DNA from: Gammaproteobacteria bacterium HGW-Gammaproteobacteria-15
GTDB lineage: Bacteria; Pseudomonadota; Gammaproteobacteria; Enterobacterales; Alteromonadaceae
Direction of reading: 5' to 3'
Assembly (NCBI GenBank): GCA_002840125.1
Contig: PGZF01000004.1
Coordinates: 372,001 to 436,000 of the forward strand
Length of the DNA: 64,000 nt
In this document: piece by piece, positions 1-9,575 of the stretch
Layout of the letters: each line of letters opens with the position of its first letter
How positions within the stretch are numbered: the first letter of the stretch is position 1
Notes under the pieces: model-generated
The model's input: only the letters and a program-made list of their open reading frames with translations
Told to the model about the DNA's origin: nothing
Databases searched by the model: none
Made by a program: the position numbers and the translations under genes

Positions 1-131
1 CGCAGGCACCCACAACCGGCAATGCTTACCGTGATATCGGCGTGGCCTGGCGGCCAACGTCAACCAAAGCGCGCAGCTACCGGCTGATGGCCGATTTGAT
101 TAGCGAAGTGCTGCAACAAAAGTGCCGTTAA
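1..131 (+). CDS. C-terminal end of a LysR-type regulator, OxyR-like (partial)
   Basis: Only the last 42 codons are inside the window, in the frame starting at base 3 and ending at TAA 129-131. The readable tail contains RDIGVAWRPTS followed by an amphipathic helix (YRLMADLISEVLQ). This resembles the end of the effector-binding domain of OxyR and related LysR-type regulators, where an IGLVYRPGSP-like strand precedes the last helix. The DNA-binding half is outside the window, so target genes and the sensed signal cannot be judged. The family call rests on a short tail and is tentative. Confidence 0.4.
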   Translation, partial: QAPTTGNAYRDIGVAWRPTSTKARSYRLMADLISEVLQQKCR

Positions 132-153
132 GGCAGCTGTTCTGCTAAAATGC

Positions 154-173
154 CGGCTGTTTTTTTACAGCCG
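154..173 (+). other. Stem-loop in the queA leader
   Basis: CGGCTGT at 154-160 pairs with ACAGCCG at 167-173 around a loop of six T. It lies between the upstream stop codon and the queA start. There is no U-tract after the 3' arm, so it is not a canonical terminator. A TAAAAT hexamer at 146-151 just before it could be a -10 box for queA, but no good -35 is seen. Confidence 0.35.
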
Positions 174-206
174 TGCCCTCTGGTCGGTAAAGCCAAGGAA
201 CCTTTT

Positions 207-1277
207 ATGTCAGTTACTTCTATGCCAGTTACTTCTGTCCCGGTTAAAAGTATGCAAGTCAGTGATTTTTCATTCGAGCTGCCCGAGCAGCTTATTGCCC
301 GTTTTCCCAAAGCCGAACGTTCATCCAGCCGCTTACTGGCCATGGACAAACACAGCGGCGTGCTACAACACCATATTTTTAAAGACTTAGCCGATTTTTT
401 ACAGCCAGGTGACCTGTTGGTATTTAACAATACCAAAGTGATACCGGCGCGGCTGTTCGGCCAGAAAGCCTCCGGTGGCAAAGTAGAGGTGCTGGTAGAG
501 CGCATGCTGGACGATAAGCGCTTTTTAGCCCACGTTCGCGCCAGTAAAGCGCCCAAGCCTGGCACAGAGCTGATACTGGAAAACAGTGCCAAAGTGGTAA
601 TGAACCAGCGCCACGATGAGTTGTTTGAGTTGGAAGTAACAGGCGATGAGCCGGTACTTGAGATGCTGGAGCGTCTAGGCCATATGCCGCTGCCGCCTTA
701 TATCGACCGGCCCGATAATGCTGAAGATAAAGCGCGTTATCAAACGGTATATAACGAAAAACCGGGTGCCGTCGCCGCGCCTACAGCCGGGCTGCATTTT
801 GACCAGCCGCTGCTGGATAAGCTTAAAGCTAAAGGTGTTGAATTTGCTTATGTGACTTTGCACGTAGGCGCCGGTACTTTTCAGCCGGTGCGGGTGGCCA
901 ATGTACTGGAGCACAAGATGCACGCCGAATATATTGAGGTGTCGCAGCAGGTGGTAGACGCCGTGGCCGCCTGCAAAGCGCGCGGTAACCGGGTGGTAGC
1001 CGTGGGTACAACCTCGGTACGTTCGCTGGAGTCGGCGGCGCAGCAGGGCGGCGGCAATTTGGTGGCCTATAACGGTGATACGCAGATTTTTATCTATCCG
1101 GGCTACGAATTTAAGGTGATTGACGCGCTTATAACTAACTTTCATCTGCCGGAATCTACGCTGATTATGCTGGTATCTGCGTTTAGCAGCCGCGATTATG
1201 TAATGAATGCCTATAACACTGCTATTGCAGAGCAATACCGGTTTTACTCTTACGGCGATGCGATGTTTATTAGTTAA
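207..1277 (+). CDS. queA: tRNA preQ1(34) S-adenosylmethionine ribosyltransferase-isomerase QueA
   Basis: QueA transfers and isomerises the ribosyl moiety of SAM onto preQ1 at tRNA position 34, giving epoxyqueuosine. The sequence matches E. coli QueA closely along its length ([54 protein letters not shown]). The ATG at 207 has an AAGGAA ribosome-binding site 6 bases upstream and gives 356 residues, the same as E. coli, but about 15 N-terminal residues are extra and encoded by an imperfect repeat of CAGTTACTTCT. The family-conserved start ([12 protein letters not shown]) is the ATG at 252, which has no clear ribosome-binding site. The C-terminus stops earlier than in E. coli. tgt follows. Confidence 0.95.
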   Translation: MSVTSMPVTSVPVKSMQVSDFSFELPEQLIARFPKAERSSSRLLAMDKHSGVLQHHIFKDLADFLQPGDLLVFNNTKVIPARLFGQKASGGKVEVLVERMLDDKRFLAHVRASKAPKPGTELILENSAKVVMNQRHDELFELEVTGDEPVLEMLERLGHMPLPPYIDRPDNAEDKARYQTVYNEKPGAVAAPTAGLHFDQPLLDKLKAKGVEFAYVTLHVGAGTFQPVRVANVLEHKMHAEYIEVSQQVVDAVAACKARGNRVVAVGTTSVRSLESAAQQGGGNLVAYNGDTQIFIYPGYEFKVIDALITNFHLPESTLIMLVSAFSSRDYVMNAYNTAIAEQYRFYSYGDAMFIS

Positions 1278-1335
1278 GCCTGCAAAAGCTGGTTGAATCC
1301 GCAGGCCTAAATATGTTTAGCACATTGCTGGCAGA

Positions 1336-1443
1336 GCAGGGGCCGGGTGTTCTTATGCAGCAGCGGCAGGGATGCCGCGGAGGCTGAGACAGCACAGGGA
1401 TGTGCTGTTGAAGGCGGCGAAATAAGAATTTCCCGGCACCTGC
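1336..1443 (+). repeat. Structured intergenic element with two GGGA-loop hairpins (copy 1)
   Basis: An outer stem is formed by GCAGG 1336-1340 with CCTGC 1439-1443, GCCGGG 1342-1347 with CCCGGC 1432-1437 and TTCTTA 1350-1355 with TAAGAA 1423-1428. It encloses two perfect hairpins with the same loop: GCGGCA/GGGA/TGCCGC (1363-1378) and ACAGCACA/GGGA/TGTGCTGT (1389-1408). A related element lies at 7256-7364. It could be a non-autonomous repeat, a structured RNA, or a leader of tgt. Its placement in two unrelated gaps favours a dispersed repeat. Confidence 0.6.
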
Positions 1444-1471
1444 CTTTGCACCAAATTACACGATTTCATAG

Positions 1472-2695
<1,224 letters not shown>

Positions 2696-2714
2696 TCACA
2701 ATTAGGGGACACTT

Positions 2715-3053
2715 ATGAGTTTATTTATCAGCAATGCATACGCCGACGTAGCCAGCCAGCCAGCTCAGGGCGGCGGTTGGGACCTTATTATTATGCTGGT
2801 GGCATTTGGTCTGATTTTTTATTTTCTGATCTACCGCCCACAGGCCAAACGCGTGAAAGAACACCGCAACCTGATGGCCGCGTTAGGTAAAGGCGATGAA
2901 GTATTAACCCAGGGTGGCCTGATTGGCCGCATCAGCAAAATTGCTGAAGACAAAGACTTTGTGGTCATTGCTCTGAACGACACCACGGAAGTAACGGTAC
3001 AAAAAGCGGCGATCAGTGCGGTACTGCCAAAAGGCACACTGAAATCACTGTAA
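2715..3053 (+). CDS. yajC: Sec translocon accessory protein YajC
   Basis: Small inner-membrane subunit (112 residues; 110 in E. coli) of the SecDF-YajC complex that associates with SecYEG. One membrane segment lies around residues 20-40 (LIIMLVAFGLIFYFLIYRPQ), followed by the conserved cytoplasmic part with KGDEVLTQGGLIGRI. An AGGGGA ribosome-binding site precedes the ATG. It sits 21 bases before secD, the usual arrangement. Confidence 0.95.
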   Translation: MSLFISNAYADVASQPAQGGGWDLIIMLVAFGLIFYFLIYRPQAKRVKEHRNLMAALGKGDEVLTQGGLIGRISKIAEDKDFVVIALNDTTEVTVQKAAISAVLPKGTLKSL

Positions 3054-3074
3054 GCCCGAAGAAAGGATAACCAG

Positions 3075-4928
3075 GTGTTAAATCAAAACCCACTTTGGCG
3101 CTATATCGTTGTTATCGGCATGCTGCTGCTGGCGCTGGTATATGCTTTGCCAAACTTATATCCGGAAGATCCGGCGCTGAATATCAGCGCCACCCGCGGT
3201 GGCACCGTGGCAGAAGAAACCCGCTTGCAGCTGGAGCAAAGCTTCCGTGCGGCCAATATTGCAGCTAAATCGGTGGTGTTGGAAGAAGGCCAGATACTGG
3301 CCCGCTTTAACAGTACCGAAGATCAGCTGCAAGCCCGCGAAATTGCCAGCCAGCAACTGGGTACTAACTTTGTTACGGCGCTTAACCTGGCACCAGCCAC
3401 TCCAGACTGGTTAAGCGCTATTGGCGCTACACCCATGAATTTAGGCCTGGACCTGCGTGGTGGTGTGCACTTCCTGATGGCAGTGGACATGAAAGCCGCG
3501 CTGGATAAAAACCTGAACGATATGGTGCAAACCTTCCGTGCAGACTTACGCGAAGATAAAATCCGCTACCGCAATGTTCAGGCTGATATTGGCCGTGGCC
3601 AGGTGCAGATAAGTTTTCGCAGCCCTGAAGATGTCACAGCTGCTGAAGCCGCACTGAGAAAGCGCGATCGTGAACTGGTGTTCAGCAATGGCAGCGACAA
3701 CCTGACCTTACTGGTTAGCATCAGCGAAATCCGTTTAAAGGAAATCCGCGAATATGCATTGGAGCAAAATATCACCATTATCCGTAACCGGGTAAATGAA
3801 ATTGGTGTGGCCGAGCCATTAGTGCAGCGCCAGGGCTCTGATCGCATTGTCGTGCAGTTGCCCGGGGTGCAAGACACTGCTTCGGCGAAAGAAATTCTGG
3901 GTGCCACGGCATCACTGGAGTTTCGTCTGGTGGATGAGCAAGGCGATTTATCGGCCGCGCTGGAAGGCCGGGTACCGCCTAATTCAGAACTGTATTACAC
4001 CCGTGATGGCCGCCCGCTGTTGCTGGAAAAACGCATTATGCTTACCGGTGAACATATTACCGGCGCCAGCTCTGCATTTGACGAATACAGCCGGCCGCAG
4101 GTTAGCATTAAGCTGGATGCCAAAGGCGGCAATATGTTATCTGCCGCTACGCGCGATGCCATCGGCAGGCGTATGGCGTCAGTGTTTATTGAGTACAAGC
4201 CTGGCACCGAAATTGGTGAAGATGGCAACCCGGTACTGATTAAACAGCAGGAAGTGATTAACGACGCCACTATTCAGGCCCGTTTAGGCCGTGATTTCCG
4301 CATTACCGGTATTTCCTCACCGGGCGAAGCGCAAAACCTGTCTACGTTGCTGCGGGCAGGTGCCTTAATTGCACCGATCCAAATCATTGAAGAGCGCACC
4401 ATAGGCCCAAGTTTAGGTAAAGAAAACATTGAGCTGGGTGTCACGGCTATTCAGTGGGGCATGGTATGCGTGCTGATCTTTATGGTGATTTACTATAAAG
4501 CCTTTGGCCTGGTAGCAAACTGTGCACTGATAGCCAACCTGGTGCTGATTGTCGGCATTATGTCTATGATCCCGGGTGCGACATTAACCTTACCTGGTAT
4601 GGCCGGTATCGTGCTTACTGTAGGTATGGCGGTAGATGCCAACGTGCTGATATTTGAGCGCATCCGCGAAGAGCTGCTGGAAGGGCGCTCAGTGCAGCAA
4701 GCTATTCACCATGGCTATGACCGTGCTTTTGCTACCATTGCCGACTCTAACATCACCACCTTGTTAGTGGCGCTGATCCTGTTCGGTATCGGCACCGGGC
4801 CGGTAAAAGGCTTTGCGGTAACGCTGGCGATAGGTATTCTGACGTCGATCTTTACGGCGGTAGTAGGTACTCGCTTATTAGTGAATTTATTCTGGGGTGG
4901 CCGCCGCGTGCAGTCATTACCGATATAA
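3075..4928 (+). CDS. secD: Protein translocase subunit SecD
   Basis: SecD uses the proton gradient to help late steps of Sec-dependent export. The 617-residue protein has an N-terminal membrane helix (WRYIVVIGMLLLALVYALPNL), a large periplasmic region starting with the conserved NLGLDLRGGVHFLM signature, and a C-terminal block of about five membrane helices of the RND type including GMAVDANVLIFERIREEL. The start is GTG at 3075, as in E. coli, with AAGGATAA upstream. The secD stop codon overlaps the AAGGAG ribosome-binding site of secF. Confidence 0.97.
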   Translation: MLNQNPLWRYIVVIGMLLLALVYALPNLYPEDPALNISATRGGTVAEETRLQLEQSFRAANIAAKSVVLEEGQILARFNSTEDQLQAREIASQQLGTNFVTALNLAPATPDWLSAIGATPMNLGLDLRGGVHFLMAVDMKAALDKNLNDMVQTFRADLREDKIRYRNVQADIGRGQVQISFRSPEDVTAAEAALRKRDRELVFSNGSDNLTLLVSISEIRLKEIREYALEQNITIIRNRVNEIGVAEPLVQRQGSDRIVVQLPGVQDTASAKEILGATASLEFRLVDEQGDLSAALEGRVPPNSELYYTRDGRPLLLEKRIMLTGEHITGASSAFDEYSRPQVSIKLDAKGGNMLSAATRDAIGRRMASVFIEYKPGTEIGEDGNPVLIKQQEVINDATIQARLGRDFRITGISSPGEAQNLSTLLRAGALIAPIQIIEERTIGPSLGKENIELGVTAIQWGMVCVLIFMVIYYKAFGLVANCALIANLVLIVGIMSMIPGATLTLPGMAGIVLTVGMAVDANVLIFERIREELLEGRSVQQAIHHGYDRAFATIADSNITTLLVALILFGIGTGPVKGFAVTLAIGILTSIFTAVVGTRLLVNLFWGGRRVQSLPI

Positions 4929-4938
4929 GGAGTACGGC

Positions 4939-5886
4939 ATGAGAATATTTTCCTTTACCCAGCCGCTTAACTTTATGCGGTTAAAATGGCCGGCGATAGT
5001 GCTGTCGACCTTGTTAATTCTGGGCTCGTTTTTTTCTATTGCCACTAAAGGTATTAACTGGGGCCTGGATTTTACCGGTGGTACTGTCATTGAAGTTGGC
5101 TTTGCTAACCCGGCTGATTTAACAGCAGTAAGGCAAACCCTGACTGAAGCAGGCTATGGCGATGCGGTAGTGCAGTTGTTTGGTACCAGCCGTGATGTGC
5201 TGATCCGTATACCGCTACGCACTGATGTAGAGCAGGCAGCAGTGGGCGACAGCGTAATTAAAGCGCTTAATGCCCAGCAAACTGAGCCGGTAACAATGCG
5301 CCGGGTTGAATTTGTCGGGCCAAGCGTAGGTGCCGAGCTAAAAGAAGACGGCGGCCTGGCGATGCTGGTGGCGCTGATTGGTATTTTGCTTTATGTCACT
5401 ATGCGCTTTGAATGGCGTTTGTCAGTAGGTGCTGTGGCATCACTGGCGCATGATGTCATTTTAACCATGGGCCTGTTTTCAGTATTGCAGCTGGAATTTG
5501 ATTTAACGGTGCTGGCCGCGATACTGGCGCTGATAGGTTACTCGATTAACGATACCATCGTAGTGTTTGACCGTATCCGCGAGAGTTTCCGTAAATTGCG
5601 TGACACCAGCGTTGACGACACCATTAATGATGCCATTACCTCTACGCTAAACCGTACGGTTATTACGTCATTAACCACAGTGCTGGTATTAGTGGTGCTG
5701 TTTTATATGGGCGGCGCGCTGATACACGGTTTTGCCACGGCTTTACTGTTTGGTATTGCTATCGGTACTTATTCTTCTATCTATGTGGCTAGTTCAATTG
5801 CAGAAATTCTCGGTATCAGCCGTGAAGATATGCTGCCACCGCCACCGGTAGAAAAAGAAGGTGAAAATACCGACGCCTTACTGTAA
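4939..5886 (+). CDS. secF: Protein translocase subunit SecF
   Basis: Partner of SecD in the proton-driven export motor. The 315-residue protein has an N-terminal helix (WPAIVLSTLLILGSFFSIA), the periplasmic motif INWGLDFTGGTVIEV, and five further helices including IGYSINDTIVVFDRIRE. The ATG at 4939 is preferred over an upstream in-frame codon because it follows AAGGAG, begins 10 bases after the secD stop and gives the family length. A strong terminator closes the operon 46 bases downstream. Confidence 0.97.
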   Translation: MRIFSFTQPLNFMRLKWPAIVLSTLLILGSFFSIATKGINWGLDFTGGTVIEVGFANPADLTAVRQTLTEAGYGDAVVQLFGTSRDVLIRIPLRTDVEQAAVGDSVIKALNAQQTEPVTMRRVEFVGPSVGAELKEDGGLAMLVALIGILLYVTMRFEWRLSVGAVASLAHDVILTMGLFSVLQLEFDLTVLAAILALIGYSINDTIVVFDRIRESFRKLRDTSVDDTINDAITSTLNRTVITSLTTVLVLVVLFYMGGALIHGFATALLFGIAIGTYSSIYVASSIAEILGISREDMLPPPPVEKEGENTDALL

Positions 5887-5932
5887 CGGCTTTACTGTAC
5901 TGCTGTACTGTAATTGCGGCGTTAAACATGCT

Positions 5933-5968
5933 AAAAATGCCGGTCACTGACCGGCATTTTTCTTTTTA
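5933..5968 (+). terminator. Rho-independent terminator after secF
   Basis: AAAAATGCCGGTCA (5933-5946) pairs perfectly with TGACCGGCATTTTT (5948-5961), followed by TCTTTTT. The symmetry would allow function on both strands. It ends the tgt-yajC-secDF unit before the rhodanese gene. Confidence 0.9.
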
Positions 5969-5996
5969 ACGCCGCCAAATTAAGGATAACCGTACT

Positions 5997-6380
5997 ATGA
6001 GTAAACAACATGCGCCGGCCTTTCTGGCACTGGTAGAGCAAGCCAAAGCCCAGATTAAAGAAATTAGCATTACCGAGCTGCTTGAGCATAATCAGCCTTA
6101 TGTGCTGCTGGATATCCGCGAAGATCATGAATGGGCGCAAGGCCATCTGCCAGAGGCAATGCACCTGGGCAAAGGTATTATCGAGCGTGATATTGAACAA
6201 ACGGTGCCGGACAAAAAGCAAAAGCTGGTGTTGTACTGCGGCGGCGGCTTTCGCTCAGCGTTATCAGCGCAAACGTTGCAGCAGATGGGTTACCAGAATG
6301 TATTTAGCCTGGCGGGCGGTTTTCGCGATTGGTGCGAACGTAAGTTGCCGCTTGAAGTACCCGTAGCCAGTAAGGGTTAA
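5997..6380 (+). CDS. Single-domain rhodanese-like sulfurtransferase
   Basis: A 127-residue protein with one rhodanese domain at about residues 25-120: LLDIREDHEWAQGHLPEA (the CH2A-like segment), then the active-site loop YCGGGFRSA whose cysteine would carry the persulfide, then LAGGFRDWCERKLP. It has no signal peptide, so it is cytoplasmic. The sulfur acceptor is unknown. GATAACC-rich leader and ATG at 5997. It ends 3 bases before the TraB/GumN gene, so the two are very likely co-transcribed. Confidence 0.85.
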   Translation: MSKQHAPAFLALVEQAKAQIKEISITELLEHNQPYVLLDIREDHEWAQGHLPEAMHLGKGIIERDIEQTVPDKKQKLVLYCGGGFRSALSAQTLQQMGYQNVFSLAGGFRDWCERKLPLEVPVASKG

Positions 6381-6383
6381 CAG

Positions 6384-7250
6384 ATGAAAAAACTATTAAC
6401 GCTATTGTCAGCAGCGCTGCTGCTAAGTGTTTCGACGGTACAGGCTGATACGTCGGTATGGCAGGTAAGCAAAGGCGAGCAGCGCTTATATATTGCCGGT
6501 ACGGTGCATTTGTTGCCACCAGAGCAGTTTCCGCTACCACAGGAATTTAGCCAGGCTTACAGCCAGGCTGATATGCTGGTATTTGAAACCGACGTGCGCG
6601 AGCTTGAAACCGCTAAGGGTATGCAATTGCTGATGCAACACGCTATGTACAGCGATGGCCGCAGTTTGTCGCAGGTGTTGTCTGCTACTACTTATCAGCA
6701 ATTGCAGCAGTATGCTAAAACTCAGGGTGTTGATTTAGCACCGCTAAACAACTTTAAACCCGACTTTGTGCTACTGACGTTAATGCAGGTTGCCTTGCAA
6801 AAAGCCGGTATGGCTGGCGAGGGGGTAGATATGCATTTTCTTAAGCAGGCTGTTGCCGACAATAAACCGATGTTGTTTCTGGAAACAGTAGAGCAGCAAC
6901 TGGCGATGTTGCTGAATATCTCGGCAGAAAACGAAGATGCGTTTGTCACGCAGAACCTGCAGCAATTATCGGAGCTGGAGAGCGAATTAACTAAAATTAT
7001 AGCGGCCTGGCGCAGTGGCGATACCGACACTATGGCTGCCCTGGCAATGGCCTTTACCGATACGCCTGAAGGTAAGCTGTTTTATGATGCACTGTTAGTG
7101 CAGCGCAATAAAAACTGGCTGCCGCAGCTGGAGCAAATGCTGGCCACGCCGGAGGTAGAGCTGGTATTAGTGGGGGCTTTGCATCTGGCGGGTGAGGCCA
7201 ATGTATTGCAGTTGCTGCATGAGCAGGGCTACAACATTACACAGTTGTAG
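6384..7250 (+). CDS. TraB/GumN (Tiki-like) family exported protein
   Basis: The 288-residue protein has a signal peptide (MKKLLTLLSAALLLSVSTVQA). The mature part carries the family hallmarks: IAGTVHLLP near the N-terminus (GTxH), a central VFETD/LFLETVEQQ segment with conserved acidic residues, and a C-terminal LVLVGALHLAGEANV (a second GxxH). TraB/GumN proteins are related to the metal-dependent Tiki proteases. Bacterial members are mostly uncharacterised, so a protease role here is inference. It is the second gene of a pair with the rhodanese, 3 bases apart. Confidence 0.8.
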   Translation: MKKLLTLLSAALLLSVSTVQADTSVWQVSKGEQRLYIAGTVHLLPPEQFPLPQEFSQAYSQADMLVFETDVRELETAKGMQLLMQHAMYSDGRSLSQVLSATTYQQLQQYAKTQGVDLAPLNNFKPDFVLLTLMQVALQKAGMAGEGVDMHFLKQAVADNKPMLFLETVEQQLAMLLNISAENEDAFVTQNLQQLSELESELTKIIAAWRSGDTDTMAALAMAFTDTPEGKLFYDALLVQRNKNWLPQLEQMLATPEVELVLVGALHLAGEANVLQLLHEQGYNITQL

Positions 7251-7255
7251 CACTT

Positions 7256-7364
7256 GCTGCTTATAGTCTGGAACCCCGATGCGCAGCCACAGAGTGTCTG
7301 AGCAAGCCAGGGATGGCTTGCGAGTTGCTGTGGCGAGCACAGCGGGCGTTGCAGACTATGCAGC
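7256..7364 (+). repeat. Structured intergenic element with a GGGA-loop hairpin (copy 2)
   Basis: GCTGC 7256-7260 plus ATAGTCTG 7263-7270 pair with CAGACTAT 7352-7359 plus GCAGC 7360-7364. Inside, GCCACAG 7286-7292 pairs with CTGTGGC 7328-7334, enclosing the perfect hairpin GCAAGCCA/GGGA/TGGCTTGC (7302-7321). The hairpin is preceded by TGA and followed by GAG, and GGCGA follows the enclosing stem, as in copy 1 at 1336-1443. It fills the gap between two convergent genes and could also act as a transcription barrier. Confidence 0.6.
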
Positions 7365-7369
7365 GTTGT

Positions 7370-8173
7370 CTAGCGAGACAGCGTTTCTGTCAGGTGCGGG
7401 CGAATACCTTTTAACATAGCTGCCAGTACTTTCGGGCTGGCGGCTACAACATTGCCACTGCGTAGCTGGTTATTGCCACCAACAAAATCACACACCAGGC
7501 CACCGGCTTCGCGCACAATTAACTCACCTGCGGCGATATCCCACGGCTTTAAGCCAATTTCAAAGAAACCATCAAAACGGCCGGCAGCAACATAGGCTAA
7601 ATCCAGCGCGGCAGAACCGGTACGGCGGATGTCGGCAGCGTCTGTCAACAATGACGCCAGCATGGCGCCATGCGCAGGCATATGGGTTTTGTTTTTAAAC
7701 GGAAAACCGGTAGCCAGAATAGTACCCTGCATATCGGCCAGGTTAGTAACACGAATACGGGTACCGTTTAACTGAGCGCCACGGCCACGGGATGCGGTAA
7801 ATAGCTCGCCGCGCAGTGGATCAAAGATCACTGCCTGGTCTAGTTTACCCTGATGTTTTAACGCGATAGACACCGCAAAATGCGGAATGCCTTTAATAAA
7901 GTTGGTGGTGCCGTCCAGTGGGTCAATGATCCATTGAAACTCACTGTCGTTGTTGCCGTAATCACCATGCTCTTCACCGACAATACCGTGGGTCGGGAAC
8001 GATTTTTGTAACACCTGAACAATAGCTTGTTCGGCTTCTCTGTCGACATTGGTAACAAAGTCGTTAGTGCCTTTTTGTACTTTCTGAACCATATCAAGCT
8101 GGCCACAGGCACGAGCGATCACGTTACCGGCGCTGCGGGCAGCGCGAACCGCGATGTTTAACATCGGATGCAT
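7370..8173 (-). CDS. suhB: Inositol-1-monophosphatase family protein SuhB
   Basis: SuhB hydrolyses inositol monophosphates in vitro; in E. coli it is also part of the rRNA antitermination complex. The 267-residue protein has the family metal/phosphate motifs: EEHGD, DPLDGTTNFIKG and, near the C-terminus, KPWDIAAGELIVREAGG. The ATG at 8173 (MHPMLNIAVRAARSAG) reproduces the E. coli N-terminus and follows AAGGTAA. The longer frame to 8230 adds 19 residues with no homology. It stands alone, convergent with the TraB/GumN gene. Confidence 0.95.
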   Translation of the reverse strand: MHPMLNIAVRAARSAGNVIARACGQLDMVQKVQKGTNDFVTNVDREAEQAIVQVLQKSFPTHGIVGEEHGDYGNNDSEFQWIIDPLDGTTNFIKGIPHFAVSIALKHQGKLDQAVIFDPLRGELFTASRGRGAQLNGTRIRVTNLADMQGTILATGFPFKNKTHMPAHGAMLASLLTDAADIRRTGSAALDLAYVAAGRFDGFFEIGLKPWDIAAGELIVREAGGLVCDFVGGNNQLRSGNVVAASPKVLAAMLKGIRPHLTETLSR

Positions 8174-8262
8174 AGCAATTACCTTATTTTGAAAAGAGCT
8201 GTGTAAATTTCGGTCAAAAGAGCGGCGCACATTGTAACGGCTAACAGAAAAAAGTAAAGGTA

Positions 8263-8280
8263 AAACCGCCTCTGCGGTTT
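8263..8280 (-). terminator. Terminator of the mrp-ybdG operon
   Basis: AAACCGC (8263-8269) and GCGGTTT (8274-8280) form a stem with a 4-base loop. On the minus strand the hairpin is followed by TTTACCTTTAC. It lies 24 bases after the stop of the mechanosensitive channel gene. Confidence 0.65.
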
Positions 8281-8303
8281 AACTTGCTACAGTGTGCCCG
8301 GCA

Positions 8304-9575
8304 CTACTCAGAACTCTCGCCGGGGCTTTCTACCGGGTTAAGTGTTCTTACCAACGCCCGCACATCCATGCCGCTGGGGTGTTGATATACCCGTAAGCCA
8401 AATTCCGGCAGAATTGACAGCAAATGGTCAAAGATATCTGACTGAATGCCTTCGTAGTCCAGCCAGGCCGTGGTATTGGTAAAACAATACAGCTCCAGCG
8501 GCAGGCCGTCTGCCCCCGGCGATAACTGCCGCACCATAGTGGTCATGCGTTGATGAATGCCAGCGTGGTTTTTCAGATAATGTAAAACATAGGCCCTAAA
8601 TGAACCCAGGTTAGTAATGCGGCGGGTGTTAACCGGCTCTTTGCCCTGCTCGGCCAGTTGTTGGTTCCAGTCGTCAATCTCCTGCTGTTTGGCAGGTAAG
8701 TAATCCTGTAATAAACGAAACCGCCCCAGCCGGCTAATTTGCTCTTTATCAAGAAAATGCACGCTTTGCTGGTCCAGCATAATGCTGCGTTTAATGCGCC
8801 TGCCGCCAGATTCCTGCATACCGCGCCAGTTTTTAAACGGATCAGTCATAAAGCGGCGGGTAGGAATAGTAGTGATGGTTTTATCCCAGTTCTGAATTTT
8901 GACCGTATGCAGCGCAATATCAATTACGTCGCCATCGGCATTTAACTGCGGCATTTCTACCCAGTCGCCTACGCGCAGCACGTCGTTAGACGAAATTTGC
9001 ACGCTGGCTACCAGTGACAAAATAGTGTCCTGAAATACCAGCATTAGCACAGCAGCCATGGCCCCCAGGCCCGACAGCAACAGGAGTGGCGAGCGGTCAA
9101 ATAACGCGGCAATAATCAGCACCAGCGCAACGGCATACAGCGCAATGGTTACCACCTGAATATAGCCTTTTATCGGCTTGGTTCTGGCATCCGGCCGCTG
9201 CTCGTATACGGTATTCACCAGGTTCAGAATACTGGCTATGGCCAGCGCTATGGTCAGAATAACAAAGGCGTTGCAAACATTAACTACGACTGTGACCAGC
9301 CCCTCTGGTACATGAGGTACCAGCTTGATGCCGATAGAAATAATCAGGGCCGGTACTATATTGGCCAGCCGGGAAATAAAGCGGAAATCTTTAACCAGAT
9401 GGTGTGAATTAAGGCTGGTACTTTTAAGGGCACGGAGAATACCGCCGATCAGGATCCGTTTAACAATAAAATTACCCAGCCAGGACAACAGCAGCAGAAT
9501 GCAAAGTGAAATGCCAAGCTGCCACTGCGGGTATTGCTCAAACCATGCCGAGATATCATTCAGGGTTGCTGTCAC
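8304..9575 (-). CDS. ybdG: YbdG-type (MscM-like) mechanosensitive ion channel
   Basis: Inner-membrane channel of the MscS superfamily, opened by membrane tension on osmotic downshift. At 423 residues it aligns with E. coli YbdG (415): several N-terminal helices, the pore segment SGLGAMAAVLMLVFQDTILSL, then the MscS beta domain (GDWVEMPQLNADGDVIDI, VKIQNWDKTITTIPT) and the YbdG-specific C-terminus (GGRRIKRSI, MVRQLSPGADGLPLELYCFT). The start is GTG at 9575 with GGAGGA upstream and lies inside the mrpG end (20-base overlap), so translation is probably coupled to the antiporter operon. Confidence 0.9.
   Translation of the reverse strand: MTATLNDISAWFEQYPQWQLGISLCILLLLSWLGNFIVKRILIGGILRALKSTSLNSHHLVKDFRFISRLANIVPALIISIGIKLVPHVPEGLVTVVVNVCNAFVILTIALAIASILNLVNTVYEQRPDARTKPIKGYIQVVTIALYAVALVLIIAALFDRSPLLLLSGLGAMAAVLMLVFQDTILSLVASVQISSNDVLRVGDWVEMPQLNADGDVIDIALHTVKIQNWDKTITTIPTRRFMTDPFKNWRGMQESGGRRIKRSIMLDQQSVHFLDKEQISRLGRFRLLQDYLPAKQQEIDDWNQQLAEQGKEPVNTRRITNLGSFRAYVLHYLKNHAGIHQRMTTMVRQLSPGADGLPLELYCFTNTTAWLDYEGIQSDIFDHLLSILPEFGLRVYQHPSGMDVRALVRTLNPVESPGESSE

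Noticed and set aside
675-1235. Long minus-strand frame opposite queA (186 codons)
   Set aside because: It is the antisense shadow of a well-conserved gene; similar long frames occur opposite many genes here because of codon bias.
1336-1443. preQ1 riboswitch before tgt
   Set aside because: preQ1 riboswitches are small H-type pseudoknots; this element is a long stem with two hairpins and has a relative elsewhere next to unrelated genes.
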